A DNA stretch of 64,000 bases from Eudorina sp. 2006-703-Eu-15 (taxonomy: Eukaryota; Chlorophyta; Chlorophyceae; Chlamydomonadales; Volvocaceae), in assembly GCA_003117195.1 (NCBI GenBank), contig BDSI01000186.1:1-64000 (forward strand). The letters are read 5' to 3'. The notes under the pieces were generated by a model, which saw nothing but the letters and a program-made list of their open reading frames with translations, did no database searches and was not told where the DNA came from. This document shows, in pieces, positions 39,073 to 51,952 of the stretch (its first letter is position 1; each line of letters starts with the position of its first letter). The position numbers were made by a program, and so were the translations under genes.

Positions 39073-42000
39073 CTAGCTGCGCCCGAAGAGGTGAAGCAGC
39101 GCCGCGGCAAGGGCACTGCACAGCAGCATGGCGATGGGAGACGGCCGCCAGGTTGCACCACCGCCCAGCAGCAGCGAGGGCGGCACCAGTACGTTGTCGA
39201 TGAAGATCACCGTCGTCCTGTACGGCAAGCAAAGCATACGACATGGACGAGCGCCCGTGAACCAGACCGAAAGTATGGATGGTGAGACGAAGGAAATTCA
39301 GGCGTTGATACACCCTCATACCAGGGTCGCGACGTAGTCCCGACCGTCAAAATCAGTGCCAGATGTAGTGGATGGATTATGGTGGTGAGGGGCACGCCGG
39401 AGGGGTAAGTCTGTCCGCAGGAGGGCGGTGTGAACCAACCGCAGCTCCTACAGTTCGACGGAACTGCAGGACCAACTCCCGTTTCGCAGTGGGCAGTGTG
39501 GTGTGGTCCTTACGGAACTCGAACCGCAATTCATTTTCAGCCCATGCGGCAACACAGCTGCAGGTCTCGCACAACAAAGCTTACATCATGCCATAGATCC
39601 TGCCCGTTTCTTTCGGCCATGATCATGGCTACCTCATCGACAAGACATCGTCGAGCGACAGACCTCGGACTGCCCAACTGTCGATTGGACTCCTCTCCTA
39701 ACCGTCGACCGATCGACAAGAACGACCTCAAGACGCAGGCGTCAAACGCCTTGTGGACATACTCCAACTCACCCGTTGCCCACGGGGCCGGTGTAGTATT
39801 CGTAGCCGATAGCTGTAGCAGAACTGTTGGACGTCGTAGACACGAACGTCACCGTGCCGTTGTCCAGCTTGCTCACGCGTAGTGTGTTCGCGCCACTGCC
39901 AGCAAGCAAGCACAGGCCGCGCAACGGAGACCCAATGAAATCGCCCGGCAACGTGTGAGCAGAGGGTACAAACATTACCTCTAGAGCATTCATCTCGGGT
40001 TCTATCCGAATCAGGTTACATCCCACGACAAATGAAATTGTTGCTCATCACCAGCAACCCTCCTCTCCGTGTACTTTGCGCAATCGTGTTGCGTGTCATG
40101 ACTGAGGTTAATAACCGGTATGTGACCACCCTGGCCCCCGTCCTTCCAGACTCGACGATTTCAATGTGAGACTGCTCCTACGCATGAACAGAAGCCCGAA
40201 CCGGCTATGTAGCAGACTGCGCCATCAACCTACGCCGTCAATCTGCGCCATTACTCCGCGGGCCCGGAGCTCATACCTGTTGGTCGTGAGAAGAGTCCCG
40301 TTGGTCAGTGTGGTCAGCGACAGGACCTGACCCGGGATCACGTGCAGCTGCAGACGCACACGCCACGGCGCGGAGGTAGGTGGCAACAACCAGGGGTCAG
40401 GTTCAGTATCGTGAAGCGCACTCAAGATCGGGTCCGAAAAGTCATCGGCACAGCAGTCGTCAAGTAATGCGGCCGCTATGCATTACTTGCGGCCGCAACA
40501 TAGCGGTAAAAGGGTTCCGATCGCAGCCCGAGCGACATTAAGCATTCTGGGCGTGTCTTCACCACCGCAATGCCAGTGACCCGAGCCCCATAGGCGCAAG
40601 TGCTTACATCCAGCAGCGGTTGCATGCCCGAGGATTGCAGGTACAGGTAAGCCAGGGTCAGGCTGCGCGAGGTGACAAAGGCCATGAAGGCGGTATCCGA
40701 GGGGACCAACACGGTGCCCTTGAAGCTTGCGTTGCTGAGGAGGCCCTGGTAGCCGCCGGTGATATTCAGGAAGCTCATGAGCGTGTAGGCGTCATCTTGG
40801 GCCAGCAGAGCGTCGCCGATTGTGTTGAACGTGGGCGGAATGAGCACCTGGTCGATCAAGTACACGGCGCCCCGGTTCGCGCCGCTGCGGGAGGTACGGG
40901 AGGTTCAGGTACGCGTTCCGAAAGGTGAGATGACCCCGGCGGCGACCGTTGGACACAAAGAGCTGTGTATGGGTGAGACCCGCCGGCGTCGGATGGGATG
41001 GGACCGCTATGTGCAGACCCGGCGCGGGATGGGATGGGAAGAGGTGAAGACCCCGCATCGAATGAAACTGGGGCAGGCAGACCCCGCACCCCATGGACGC
41101 CAAAAACTCTGCGACAAGATCCAACGCATGGTATCCGGTATCAAATGCGCCCCCGCCCATCCAGTGGCGCATGGCGGCGCAGCGGTGTGTCCTTGTCTTA
41201 CCCCGTGTCGATTGAAAACAGAACCACAAAGAGTCGCTGGCCGTCCGCGACATCACCCCGGCGGACACTCACCTCGAGAAGAAGCCCACGGGGGTTACCC
41301 CCACCACTGTGGCGTTGCCGGAGGGGAAGATCACGTACGTCTTGCCCCCGGTGCGCGTGATGGTCAGGTCCAGGCCGCTGGCGGTGGAAACACGAGGCGC
41401 ACGTGTGGCAACACGAGGACAGCCAATGGGTGAGAGCACATGGGTCAGACGGCGGGAAGCGCATGGCGCCATGGAAACACAGAAGCGCACGCAGACGGCC
41501 GGACTTGAAACCCATGGTGCGATAGGAATTACGGTTGACATGGCGCGGTTCTCTATCTCTGTCACTGGGACAAATCATCAGTCCATGGATGACGGAATTG
41601 ATCAACACCAATCAGGGTTATCCCATGGAATAGGGCAATGGTATTCCGCGCTGGCTGCGTCAGGGGCCGCCCGCAGGGCAGGAGGCGACCCCCGGAAGTG
41701 ACCCCCGGAAGGCCGCGGTTCGGGAGGGAGACACGAACCGAGGATGCGCTTCCCATCTTGACGGGCATCGAGGGTGTCAGAATCGATAAGGGTCATACGG
41801 GTAAGCACATTCACACAAATGAGAATGTCTGCAGGTGTTTCAAGCTCCCCCCGCAGGAATATGGCAGTCCCGGAATGTTCGTGGTAGGAATGTCGTAGTA
41901 AAGCGTTGGATGGGCACAGCGGGTCCCCCAGCTACGTCACGTCGGTTGGTCGGAACCTGTCGGTGTGTTCCTCAGACTTACGCGAGGGTCGTCGCAGTAA

Positions 42001-44034
42001 TGGAGCCCGTCTGGGTTAACAGGTCGAACAGCACCGGCTTGGGCACAATGTGGTATTTGGCCAGGTAGTTGACCCCCAGCGACGACGTCTGCAGCTGCTT
42101 CAGAGTCGTGCTGCTGTTGCTGAGCGCCGTGAAGAAAGCCCTGCCGGTATGGATTTGGTGAGGCAATTTCGTCAAATAAGATCATTCCATGGTTTGGTTA
42201 TTAAGCTTAGTTGTTCAGCGGCCCCCACTACTTTCTCGGTTCCGTGTCATGTGTTCGACACCGAGCAGCGCATGAAGCAACCCAAACAGGTAAGGTTCAT
42301 CCTCAGTCCACAAACCGAGCGGCGAATGAAGCGACTCGCAGTCGCCGCCAAAGCCCCATCCAAGTATGGCAGCATGGCCATGCAGGATGGACGGCAGCGT
42401 GGCCAATAGAAGACACTCTCACCGGTCCCTACTCACGATTTGTACGGCACAAACACCGTGAACTCCGACAACGGGTTGAGCAGCTTCAGCACAGCCGGCG
42501 CCGACGCGTTCAGGAGGCCGTACATGTAAGAGCCCGACGGGTTGCGTTCCAGAAACTGCGAGTTCATAAAACACAACAGAAATATTAGTTGGACCTGCAG
42601 ACTGCAGCGCAACCGAAGAGGCGGTTGCCCGAATGCGTCGCAAACAGATCCACGCACCGATGCTGGCGAGGGATAAAAGGGAAGTAGAACCTGGTCAATC
42701 ACATGGATGGTTGAAGTGCCCGCTTGGATGTTGGAGGAAACGACCTTGGCGTCGGTGCCCACAGACATCACCCTGATGCTTCCGCCCGCCTGATAGGTCG
42801 CCAAGGCAGCAGGCGCCGGCAGGCTGGCCAAGGGGGAGAAGGGAAAGGAAGTACGTACGAGGGTCGGAGAGCGCATGCGAGATGGAGTGAAGGTCACGAC
42901 CTAAGTTGGTTTTTGCACGACCACACAGGGGCGTGATCCAGATGAGGAAGATCCATCAGCGGGCACAGGCACCATCTTGCGCCTGTCCCACTCCCCATAA
43001 TTCTTCACAATCATACATACGATGGGCCCATCTGATTTGGGCCAATTGGGTGGCTAGCCGCGGAGCCTATTATTATTATTAGGATGTTACAGCGGACCCC
43101 GCGGGTCATCGGGGCCTATGCAAGACTGCAAGCAGCGACTGCAAGCCTATGCAAGACTGCAAGCAGCGACCCAATCAAGTGGAAAAAAGTGGGGGACGCC
43201 GGAGGCAGGACATGGCCATGCCGACTTACAAAGAAGAGTTCCAGGCTGAAGGTCCGGCAGCGATCAGCTGGGATGAATTCAAGGATGGGTTGATGGCGTG
43301 ATACAGGAGGATCGGGGCCATCTTGGGGGCGCTCTGCAGCAGCGCATCTATTGTGAGCCCCAAGACACCCAATGCCGTGTAGAAGGCCTGCATGTGACAG
43401 TCAGCATGGGCGCATGTGGGGGCAGCCAGCATGGGCGCATGTGGGGAAAGGCGAATGGCGTACGTGACAGGGCGCGAAGGTCAGGGCTTGGTTGCCCGGC
43501 GCATTCGGTTGGTGGGGAGGCAGTCGCCAATGTGACAGGTCTTTCGTAAAGTTGATGCCGCAGAACTTGTTGATAGTGCATCACCAGTCGTTAAGGCAGA
43601 CGCTATTCTGCACATACGCCTTGTTTGGGCAGTAGGTAGTCCGAATGTCCGACAAATGCTGGTCACCCATAGCTGCTTTGCACAAGCTGCCCAATAGTTT
43701 GCAAACAATTCAGCAGCAAAGTTATCGCCGTTGAACCCACTCACCGCGTCGGAAGGCGCAAAAAAGGTAATGTTAAGGGACGGGTTACTATAAACGTCCG
43801 ACAAATTGGCGAGAGCCAAGGCATTCGTAACTAGCGTGCAGTTTGGGGTGCTTGCAAGAACTCCGTAGATCGTGTCCGTTGAGGCAGCCGACCGAACAAA
43901 CACCCCTGCAACCATGAACACCAGGAACAGCTCCAGTTGTTCCAATTTTTCGGCCGCAATTTTCGTCGAGGATTAGGGGCGCCCAACGCATTCGGTTTAC
44001 CACAGAGCAGGACGAGGAATGCCAGATGTTCCAT
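39073..44034 (-). CDS. Fasciclin (FAS1) domain protein, tandem paralogue, 11 exons, about 505 aa
   Basis: Exons (5' to 3'): 44034-44001, 43905-43745, 43387-43230, 42823-42658, 42555-42437, 42140-41982, 41377-41273, 40884-40608, 40347-40277, 39895-39773, 39217-39073. The signal peptide is MEHLAFLVLLC; an ATG at 44061 in the same frame would add nine residues. I chose 44034 because it makes exon 1 exactly 34 nt, as in the paralogue. There are three FAS1 units (about residues 25-170, 180-320, 320-470) with motifs ITFFAPSDA, IHVIDQVLLP, TVFVPYKS, YHIVPKPV, YLIDQVLIPP, TVLVPSDTAF, LHVIPGQVL and FIDNVLVPP. The C-terminus has a hydrophobic segment (MLLCSALAAALLHLF) then a short basic end, fitting a GPI signal. 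Likely secreted or cell-surface and N-glycosylated, with a role in adhesion. Confidence 0.87.
43071..43112 (-). mobile_element. Short SINE-like 3' end with ATT tail
   Basis: On the minus strand it reads GATGACCCGCGGGGTCCGCT, GTAACATCC, then (TAA)n. It lies in the intron between exons 3 and 4 of the 39073-44034 fasciclin gene. Only the last 30 or so bases of the element are recognisable. Confidence 0.5.
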
Positions 44035-45401
44035 TTGGTGTAGTAAACTGGTGCGTGCCATGGCTTAGACGTCCCGTCGAGCCTGCTGGGATTCGATGAA
44101 ACGCTGCAGGCGTACTCTTCTACTATTGGTCTTCAAATTTTCCCTTAAAGTTGTATGTGGTCAATTGCAAAGTTTGAAATAGGCTTTTAAGATCACGTGT
44201 TGTCTTAACCTTACCACAATGTGATCAGTAAAGATAAATCCAACGACTTATCAATCATAAAGTTATGTGCCCCTGATATGTGTTGGCACAACCTGAAACA
44301 TGTCTATAAGGCCCTAGTTCACCAGTAGGGCCAGTAAAACCTCTAACTGCATACTGCATACGAGTGCCGTTGGTTAGATATAAAATATGACCTTATCTGT
44401 GGCAAAGGAGCTGCATATTGACGGTCGCGGCGGTTTTACTCGAACCGAGCTCACATGAGAGCACATCGTTATCATATGCAATGGAACATTCAAAGAACAT
44501 CCTCAACATCCACATGATACGAATTACAACGGGACAGCCCGTTCAGCACTCATTTCATTCTCAACCCTATTGCTCCGTTCGCCTCCGATCGGTCTCGAAG
44601 CGGTTCACTTGTCTGTCCAGGTCTGTCGAATCATCACACACGCACCGTTTATCATATGCGCACCGTCCGACCTGCACGGCAGTATTAATCTGTGCATGAG
44701 GTGCAATAAGCCCCAAACCTAAACCTCATAGGGTAGAGACCAGGACTGCTCGCATCACAAAGGTCCGCAACGACTTTCAACCGGATCCCGGTTTGCAGCG
44801 CCAAGAGGCCTAAGCAGGAATTTCCTCAATTCGCCGCCTCTGTGGAATCAACTTAGTGACAATGTGATAATTACAACGCGAAGTCCACGGCGAGTAGGTT
44901 GGAGGTTGGTCGCCATGTACGTGTAATCGAGTATGTGGCACCACGATGAGGCGGTAGGATGCGGTTAAACCCGGCCAAGCAACGTACAGATCTACAAAAA
45001 TCCGTAAGCCTCGAGAGACCTGCCAACGCGAAAGCCGCCTGGCCCCAGCCTGGCACTGACAAACGGGCAGCGCCCGCCCCGACGAAAGCCAGCCCACAAA
45101 AGGAGCGCACGGTTTAAGACCGACGCCGAAGGGCAGCGCTGGGACGCAGCTGCCAGCCGTGCGGCAGTGACGCCGCTCCACTGGGAGACCAGCGGGCGGG
45201 AAACCAGCTTTGGCCGCTCGCGGGCGGCAGGTGAACTGTAGAGTCGTGCTGCACGATGGAGCTTTCGACTGCTCCACTGGGGCGGGTAACATCGAACCTG
45301 GCACGGGATGGTCGGGTGGGAAAAGCAAGTATATAGCCAGCAAACCTTGGTAACAGCGCAGGACGTCGTCCAATGTCCACAGCTGTCCTACCTCAGCCGT
45401 T

Positions 45402-45456
45402 GGTCCGCACCGTTGATCCCTTTTGGGGTCCGCTGTAACGTTCATTCATCCATTCT
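45402..45456 (+). mobile_element. SINE-like element, truncated copy
   Basis: Plus strand: CACCGTTGATCCC, TTTTGGGGTCCGCTGTAAC, then GTTCATTCATCCATTC. It has the same 3' end and tail type as the longer copies, but the body is missing. Confidence 0.6.
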
Positions 45457-46550
45457 GTCAGACACCGTTGGTGTTTTGTCCCGTTGCGGTTCCCGAGCAG
45501 GTTGGTTGGTTATGACGTACTGGTTGTTGTACGGCAGGCGATCGTACGGTCGTTTGGGCTGCTATTTATGTGGCAACGCGAGCGAAGCTCGACGTTGTTC
45601 TCTTTCTCTCCAAGACCGAAGCGTGAGCTCATTGCCTTGCTTCTGAGCGATAGAGGCAGCCACGGGTCATGTAACGTGACAGGATAAGAGGAGGGACCAG
45701 TCGCCGTCCCTGAACGGCGCGGCGATGCCTGGCATTCAGCACAGCTACTGTCAGCAATGTCAGCAATGGCGGTGTGTCTCGCTTGCGCGGGCAGGACCCG
45801 TTGCAGGTAGGGAATCCGGTGGTAGGCTTTCGCGAGCCTATGCTCCGTGACTCCTCAGCTAGGGCAGCGGCTGAGCGAGCAACCCCGCCATGGTTGTTCT
45901 CTTTGGGGCCTGACAATTCATTCATTCACTCATCATTCATTCAGTTGGAGGGCAGGGGTGCGGAGGCAGGCGGTCCCCGCGCCAACTTGACACCATCCAT
46001 CCTGATTACCAAAATGAACGTGCACATGAGTGAAATCATGTTGCAGCGGGCCCCGCGGGTCACGTCCGTACGTTGCCGTGGTACGTAGAGCGCAACAAGC
46101 GGCCGCCGGTGCAGACCACGCCGGGCATAGCATGGAGGCGTGAAAGCCAAAGAGGCAATGGGGCACAGCCAGCCCGGCAACACTCTGAAGGGTCCAGGGG
46201 CGCACCCCTGGCCGTCCGGGCCGTTGCCTGTGGGGTGGCCTGTGGGGTTGCCAGGGGTTGCCCGACTTCAGTTAGCCGTCCCTAAGCGTCGAGGCGCTCG
46301 CGGAGGTCGCGGAGGGCAGCTTGAGTTCGATGGCGCGTGTTCGCGGTGCCTTTTGGTCAGGTGCCTCACCGAGAGCGTCAGCCTAAAGATGCGAATGTGA
46401 AAGAGTTCTGGCCAAAGGGATCAATGCCTCGCGGATCTCACCCGCGGGTCTCTGCAACCTGCGCCATGCCCGTATATTTGTGAAGGCCGCGCGGCCTTCT
46501 GACCACACTGTGCATTCTGTGTGGGGTTGCGGCCCTTGTTCGCGGCGTTG

Positions 46551-46652
46551 AGGTGCGGGGGTATCTTGCCGCCTGATCGGCGGGGCCCGCTGGGGCTTGC
46601 CCTGGTATACACCGTTGGTCCATTTTCGGGGTCCGCTGTAACATGCATTCAT
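46551..46652 (+). mobile_element. SINE-like element copy
   Basis: Plus strand copy sharing TGGGGCTTGCCCTGGTATAC and the 3' end GGGGTCCGCTGTAAC, followed by ATGCATTCATT. The sequence just upstream (about 46437-46550) starts with a GACC-like CACCCGCGGGTC motif and may be part of the element too. Confidence 0.65.
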
Positions 46653-47244
46653 TGTGCATTACACAGTGATTCATCCACGGAAGATTGGAGGACGGTCATG
46701 ATCGGGATGTTCAGGGCCACCTCCTGCGAGCTCTGTACTGCCTATTACTGCGAGGGTACTGCGCAAGTCACAAAGAACCCCTGGTGAAGGGGCGTCCCTG
46801 GCAATCGAACAGAATTTAGTTTGAGGAGGCTAGGTATGAATGAATCTTTTTGATATGTTATAATGCACATTGTGCATCCTTATCGGCAGGGTCTTCTGCT
46901 CCAGTTGGTCGGGGGGCACGACGGACCTCGCGAAAACGCCGAACTAATCGCTCAACACGTGCAGCGTCTTTTGTTGGTTCTATGTTGATATTTCAAGCCA
47001 ATAATGGAAGCATCGTAATTGCGTAAAAACGTAATGTCTTCCGGTGGTTGTCCCAACGGCTTGCTGACTGTATCCCAATCACCATGCTTAGGTGACATTT
47101 GTTTTGAAGATTTCTTATATCAGGATAAATGACGGTGTACAAACGGCTACAGCAAGTCAGCGGCTGGCTTAAAGTTGCGCAAAAGTGGGACGAGTCAGCA
47201 ATTTGGTGAGGTCGTACAATATGGCTCAACCGCTCTCCTTGCAG

Positions 47245-47250
47245 TATAAA
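47245..47250 (+). promoter_or_regulatory. Candidate TATA box for the CPBP-like gene
   Basis: TATAAA about 295 nt before the chosen start at 47541, with a plausible 5' UTR between. Supported only by sequence and position. Confidence 0.3.
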
Positions 47251-47540
47251 CCAGGGCCGTTACGCTTGTGAATTGCAGTCATGCAACCATCATATTACAG
47301 GCCTACTGATCGCATACCTGCTCTTCACGAACTATACGCACAACAGCTCAACATTAGATACAAGTACAAGTTCATGATTTGCCAGCTTACACCCGTTGCA
47401 GCCGAAGTTATACACAACAGCACCAACACCCGAATTGCTTGAGCGTCTTGCACCCGCTCTTTGTCAATGTCGTCTGCGCTCATGCACTTGCGTTGTCGCC
47501 AGCTGCGTCCGGCTGCGCTCAACGGCTTACAATTAAGAAA

Positions 47541-49887
47541 ATGCAACCTTCAAAAGCCAGTGAGTCATTGCGACCGAAACAATCCCGTTCAGTCGTGTTG
47601 GTGAGTCGTCAACCACACGTCTTCAGGCGTCCGGACTTCTTACAGCCTAATGTAGTATTCCTGGACATTTACGTTGCCACAGGTCCCTGTTAGATCGGCG
47701 CCAGCTCGCGAGGTTGTCCGTTCTCAACAACCGCATGCTCTTGACCGCTCCGTGGCGGCCCCTCAGTCGGCCATCGAGCGCGTAAATGCAGAACATAGCG
47801 GCGAGGGTGCCAGTCGACTTGGACCCCACGGACCGAAGTTACCTCCACCACCGCTTAAACATACGGCGAACGGCCTCACCCGAAGCGACAACAAAAAGAG
47901 GCCGTCGGAGAATGGCGGCGGCGGCAAGGGCCCCGGAGGCGCGGAAGCGAGCACTCTGCCGCCGTTGCTTGCCTACAGCGGCCTTATTGGCACGGCGGCT
48001 GTCGTACTGGGCAACTTTGCGGGCTTGGACTTGTGGGGCGACTTCGACTGGTCATCACTCGACGATCTGCAGCTGGCGGCGGCCGTAAGCGTGCCGCTAC
48101 AGCTCCTGAACGCCGCGCTGCTGCTGCCTGACTTCGGCACGAAACAGCGTTTGCCGGACCTGATCAACTTGGAGGTCAGTGACCCTTGCCCGCTGGGTTG
48201 CGGGAACCGAGCGTTTCTACTCCTAGAACACGACCTTAATTGCCGTGGTCAGGCAAGGCCAGGGTTGGAATCGGAACTGCGTGGACGGGCCCCCTCCGAA
48301 TGCCGAGTTGGCAACGGGGTGTTATACTCCTGCCGAATGCATTTATGATCCGACCCAATGTTCGACACTTTCACGGTACCACATTGCGGCAGCGCGCGTG
48401 GAAGGGGGCAATGGGCACGTGCCGTGGAGGGAGTCGAGGTGGTTTGGCGCCACCGGCATAACACTGGCCCCCGGATTACGAACTGGGTCGCCCAACAGGC
48501 GTACGAGGCCAAGCTCCGGAGCGAGCAACAACGGCTGCAGGAGGCCCAGGAGGGCGGCGTGGCGGAGGAGGCGGCGGCGCCCGCTGCTACGTCAGCACCG
48601 GTGGCGGCGCCGACGGCGGCGGCCGCGACCGATGCAGCTCCGATGTCCAGCACCGATGCGACGAAGTCGGCTGCGGCTGGGTCACTGCCCGCGGAAGAGT
48701 GGGGTCGCCGCCGGGACTCCTCTTCCTTATCCTCCACGTCTTCGAAGTCTACAGAGGATGGCTGGACGGCGGTGCGGAGCTGCCTCCACATGGCGCAGGT
48801 GTGCGCGGCAGGGGCCGCGGGCGGCGGCGTGGGGTAAATGTGCGGCGGGTTGAGGCCGCGTTGGTCATACGGGCCTGGGGACCCCGGGGTGGGGGAAGGG
48901 TATGGCCTGCTGGCCTCTGAGCTCGACCAGCGGGGGCCAAGTGGCAGCGTTACTGCCCAGCTCCTCCAGTGCGGGTTTGTGTATGTGTGGCATGTAAAGC
49001 ATCAGCGGTCTGGTGCCAGCGTTCTTGTTACGCAAGAAGACGTGCGCAGGGTTTGGGGATGGGTTGGCCACGAGGCGAGCGCGCGCGGCAGGTAGACCGG
49101 CGCTCCCGCTCTGTACCTTACTTGCTGCTTTGCTGCCTGCGTCCAAGGCCGCGGGCGGAAACCTTTCTGGTCGTCTTTTTTCGGGAAACTGCATTTCACC
49201 CTGCCTTTTTTTCTGCGGGGTGCGCCTTCCTGTGCGCGCATTGAATGCCAGCCATCCTTCTAACTGTCAACTGACAGGGTTACTACATCACCAACAATCC
49301 AACCGCCCGCCTGTCAGCCGGGGTTGAGGCGGGTTACTCCGCCGTGGACGCCGTCTCCGCGGAGTTGATGTACCGCGGAGTGATGCTGACGTGGCTGGCC
49401 AGCTGGATGTCGGTGAGTGCCGACCCACGTGATCCATGACTTGTGTACGATGTTGGATTCTCCTGTTGTTCGTTCCATGCGTGCTGGCCCATGGGTCTGT
49501 CTGCCACCATTCAGCTTCTTCCACACACACACCCTTACTCTCCGTGTTGCCGTACACAGGACCGCGTGTACGAGTCCAGCCTGGACGAGCTGCTCGCGCG
49601 CGACCTGCCGTCGGCGGCCGCGGGCCTGGGGCTCTCGGGCCTCAGCGAGAGCCTGTCGGCGCTGGGGGTGTACGGCCTCTGCGAGTGCGTCCTCGCCGCC
49701 GCCATTTCGGGGTACGTGGTGTGGGCCGTCATGTCCCGCGCCTGGAAGGCCGCTCGGAGGTTGGAGCTCATTATGAAGGTTGCGGCGGACGCGACGGCGT
49801 CATCGGCGGCTGCAGGTCGGTTCAGAAGAAACTGCATCTCCCAATTTCCAACTGTAAACGTCCAACTGAGTTGGGGCACAAGAAGCT

Positions 49888-49924
<37 letters not shown>

Positions 49925-51644
49925 ACCCGCTACCCTGTCCGGCTGCCCGATCGTCCCCGTCCGCGGGTGTTTACGATGCCGCCGCCGCAGGTGGCAAGGC
50001 GCCGGGTGCAGCTCCCAGCAGCGGCAGCAAGGTCCTCGCGGCCGCCGGCTCCGGAACCAAACCAGGCCCAGCCAGTCCTGACTCCTCCACGCGCGTGACA
50101 GTCGGCCCCGGGGGCGCAAGCTTCGGGTCGTCCAACGCGCGGTCGGTGATGCTGCAGGCCGCCGGCATTCAGGCGGCTAGGGATGCTCTGCAGGTGTGTG
50201 TGTGTGTGTGTGTAAAAGAGAACTGAGCCGTGTGTGTGTGTATGGTGGACAGACAGGGATCGCCAGACGGGAAAAGAGATCCGGAAACACAGTCGGCAGG
50301 TCTGATGCAATCGCATTTGCATTGAGGACATGCGCATGGCGGAGCAGTCAGGCGAAAGGACAGCATGATATGTTTGCACGGTGAGCCGATACGCGGTTGC
50401 TTTGCATAGAACGGTTTTGGGTTTCTCCTTCTTGACCTACATCTTCAAAGCAATGCAATCCCTGGCTTGTCATGTCTTTTTGTGCCGCACCGCATCACGT
50501 GTTCTGCAGATCCTGGCGATCAATGGCGTCTTTATCGCCACGGGGGGCAACCTGGCGGCGTCGTACACCGTGTCGGTCGTGAACCAGCTGCTGATTAGCG
50601 CCATGCAAAGGCATGGTGTACGGCGGATGCGCGAGGTGAGTGAACAGCTGTGCGGCATTACTGTGACCTGATTAACAAAGCAATAAGGAAGGGACACAGC
50701 GCCTGGGACGGTCCTCGGGGATACAGGCGGGCGGGGTCCTGCTTTGCAACATTAACGGGCGCGAAACTCCGATGAAGGTAGAGAGCTGTTGGGTGTCCGA
50801 AGGGTGTGTTGTAAGGATAGGCGTCATCCTTGAGGCGGACGAAGGTAACCACACCTGAGTTTGCTATTCATGATGTTACTTACTGAGGACCCTGCGGGTC
50901 ATGGGGGTATTGGAATAGTATGTTCCTGCGGGGGTACGTTCCTACATTGGGGTGTGCACAACCGTGCAACACATTGTTTTGCGGAAGGAATGGTCTTGAT
51001 GTTTGAGGCCCCGATGTTTTTGGATGCGTCGTTGCGCGATTGCTTTGGTCTCGGTTGAAAGTTCTCAGCACATTCGTCAGTTGTGCCCCACGCCGTGCTG
51101 ACCTACCCGCAGCGGAGCGCGGCGCTGGCCAAGGAGGTCAAGGCCTACAACGCCGAGATGCAGCGGATCGCCAACAAGTACAAGGACACGGTGCCCCGGG
51201 TAAGTGTGTGTGTGTGTTCGCGATTAACAGCCACATTAGCGGCTGTGTGCAGCCGGAGATTCACCGCAGCAGCCCGGGGTGGGCCGCAGTACCAAGCTCA
51301 AACCAAACTCAAACCCGCACTTCCCCTGGTTCCCTCCTATGGCGCGTGTCCGGGCTCCGCAGGCGGCCGCTGCCGCGGCTCGGATGGGCGCCGCAGCAGC
51401 CTCGTCGGCCCCCGCCGAGTCCGCAGAAGCAGAGGGGGTCGTCGCGGCCGATTCTGCGGTCTCGGGCGGCGACGTGCCCAAACCCGCGGCCGCCAGCAGC
51501 GACAGCAGCACGCTGTCCCATGCCCTGGCGATGCTCGACACCTTGGTCCCAGAGAAGCCCCGGGCGAGTCCGATGGAGCGGCAGCAGCAACCGCCACAGC
51601 TGCAGCCGCAGCGGGCAGTGCAAAAGCCGCAACAGCAGCAGTAG
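47541..51644 (+). CDS. Plastid CPBP/CAAX-protease-like membrane protein, 9 exons, about 646 aa
   Basis: Exons: 47541-47600, 47683-48174, 48499-48798, 49278-49412, 49560-49815, 49991-50193, 50510-50635, 51113-51199, 51363-51644; phases agree. A basic, Ser-rich N-terminus with no acidic residues in its first stretch suggests a chloroplast transit peptide. Hydrophobic segments follow: LLAYSGLIGTAAVVLG and LAAAVSVPLQLLNAALLL (exon 2), GLCECVLAAAISGYVVWAVM (exon 5) and the exon 7 helix. Exon 4 holds AELMYRG (residues 312-318), which resembles motif 1 (EExxxR) of the CPBP/Abi family of intramembrane metalloproteases, but the first Glu is Ala. Plant relatives act in thylakoid or envelope quality control and chlorophyll balance. 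Because of the altered motif it may not be proteolytic. Long Ala/Ser/Glu linkers are likely disordered. The true 3' end may lie further on (see 51953-52148). Confidence 0.72.
49891..49922. repeat. CT dinucleotide run in an intron
   Basis: About 16 CT units upstream of the acceptor of exon 6 of the CPBP-like gene; it may serve as a pyrimidine tract. Confidence 0.9.
50868..50905 (-). mobile_element. Short diverged SINE-like 3' end
   Basis: Minus strand reads CATGACCCGCAGGGTCCTCA then GTAAGTAACATC, close to the family 3' consensus. It lies in an intron of the CPBP-like gene. Confidence 0.4.
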
Positions 51645-51952
51645 CAGCAATAGCATGAGCGACAGCTGTAGCAGAAACAGCGCAAACTGTAGCATGTTTG
51701 GCGCATGCATGGACCTGGCGGCGGAAAGTGTACATGTGGGTGTGGGTGTGTGGGCGCGCACCGCTTCACGCGTGCTGTGTGAAACGCCGTCGTGTGTAGA
51801 AGAACTGATTGCCATGTGTGAGGAGGGTTTGATGTGGAGGTGTGGGTGGGGTGGGGGCTGCAGGTGGGTTGGGTGGGTGAGTGGGCGAGTGAGTGGTTAA
51901 GCGGGTGAGTGGGTGACCGCACCGTTATGATGGATGAGGAGCTCGCATGAGC

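Larger units (their letters stand above)
44062..47540. other. Intergenic region with SINE-like copies
   Basis: Lies between two divergently read genes (fasciclin leftwards, CPBP-like rightwards). No supported gene. It contains SINE-like copies at 45402-45456, 46020-46062 (short) and 46551-46652, and a TATA-like box at 47245. Confidence 0.5.
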
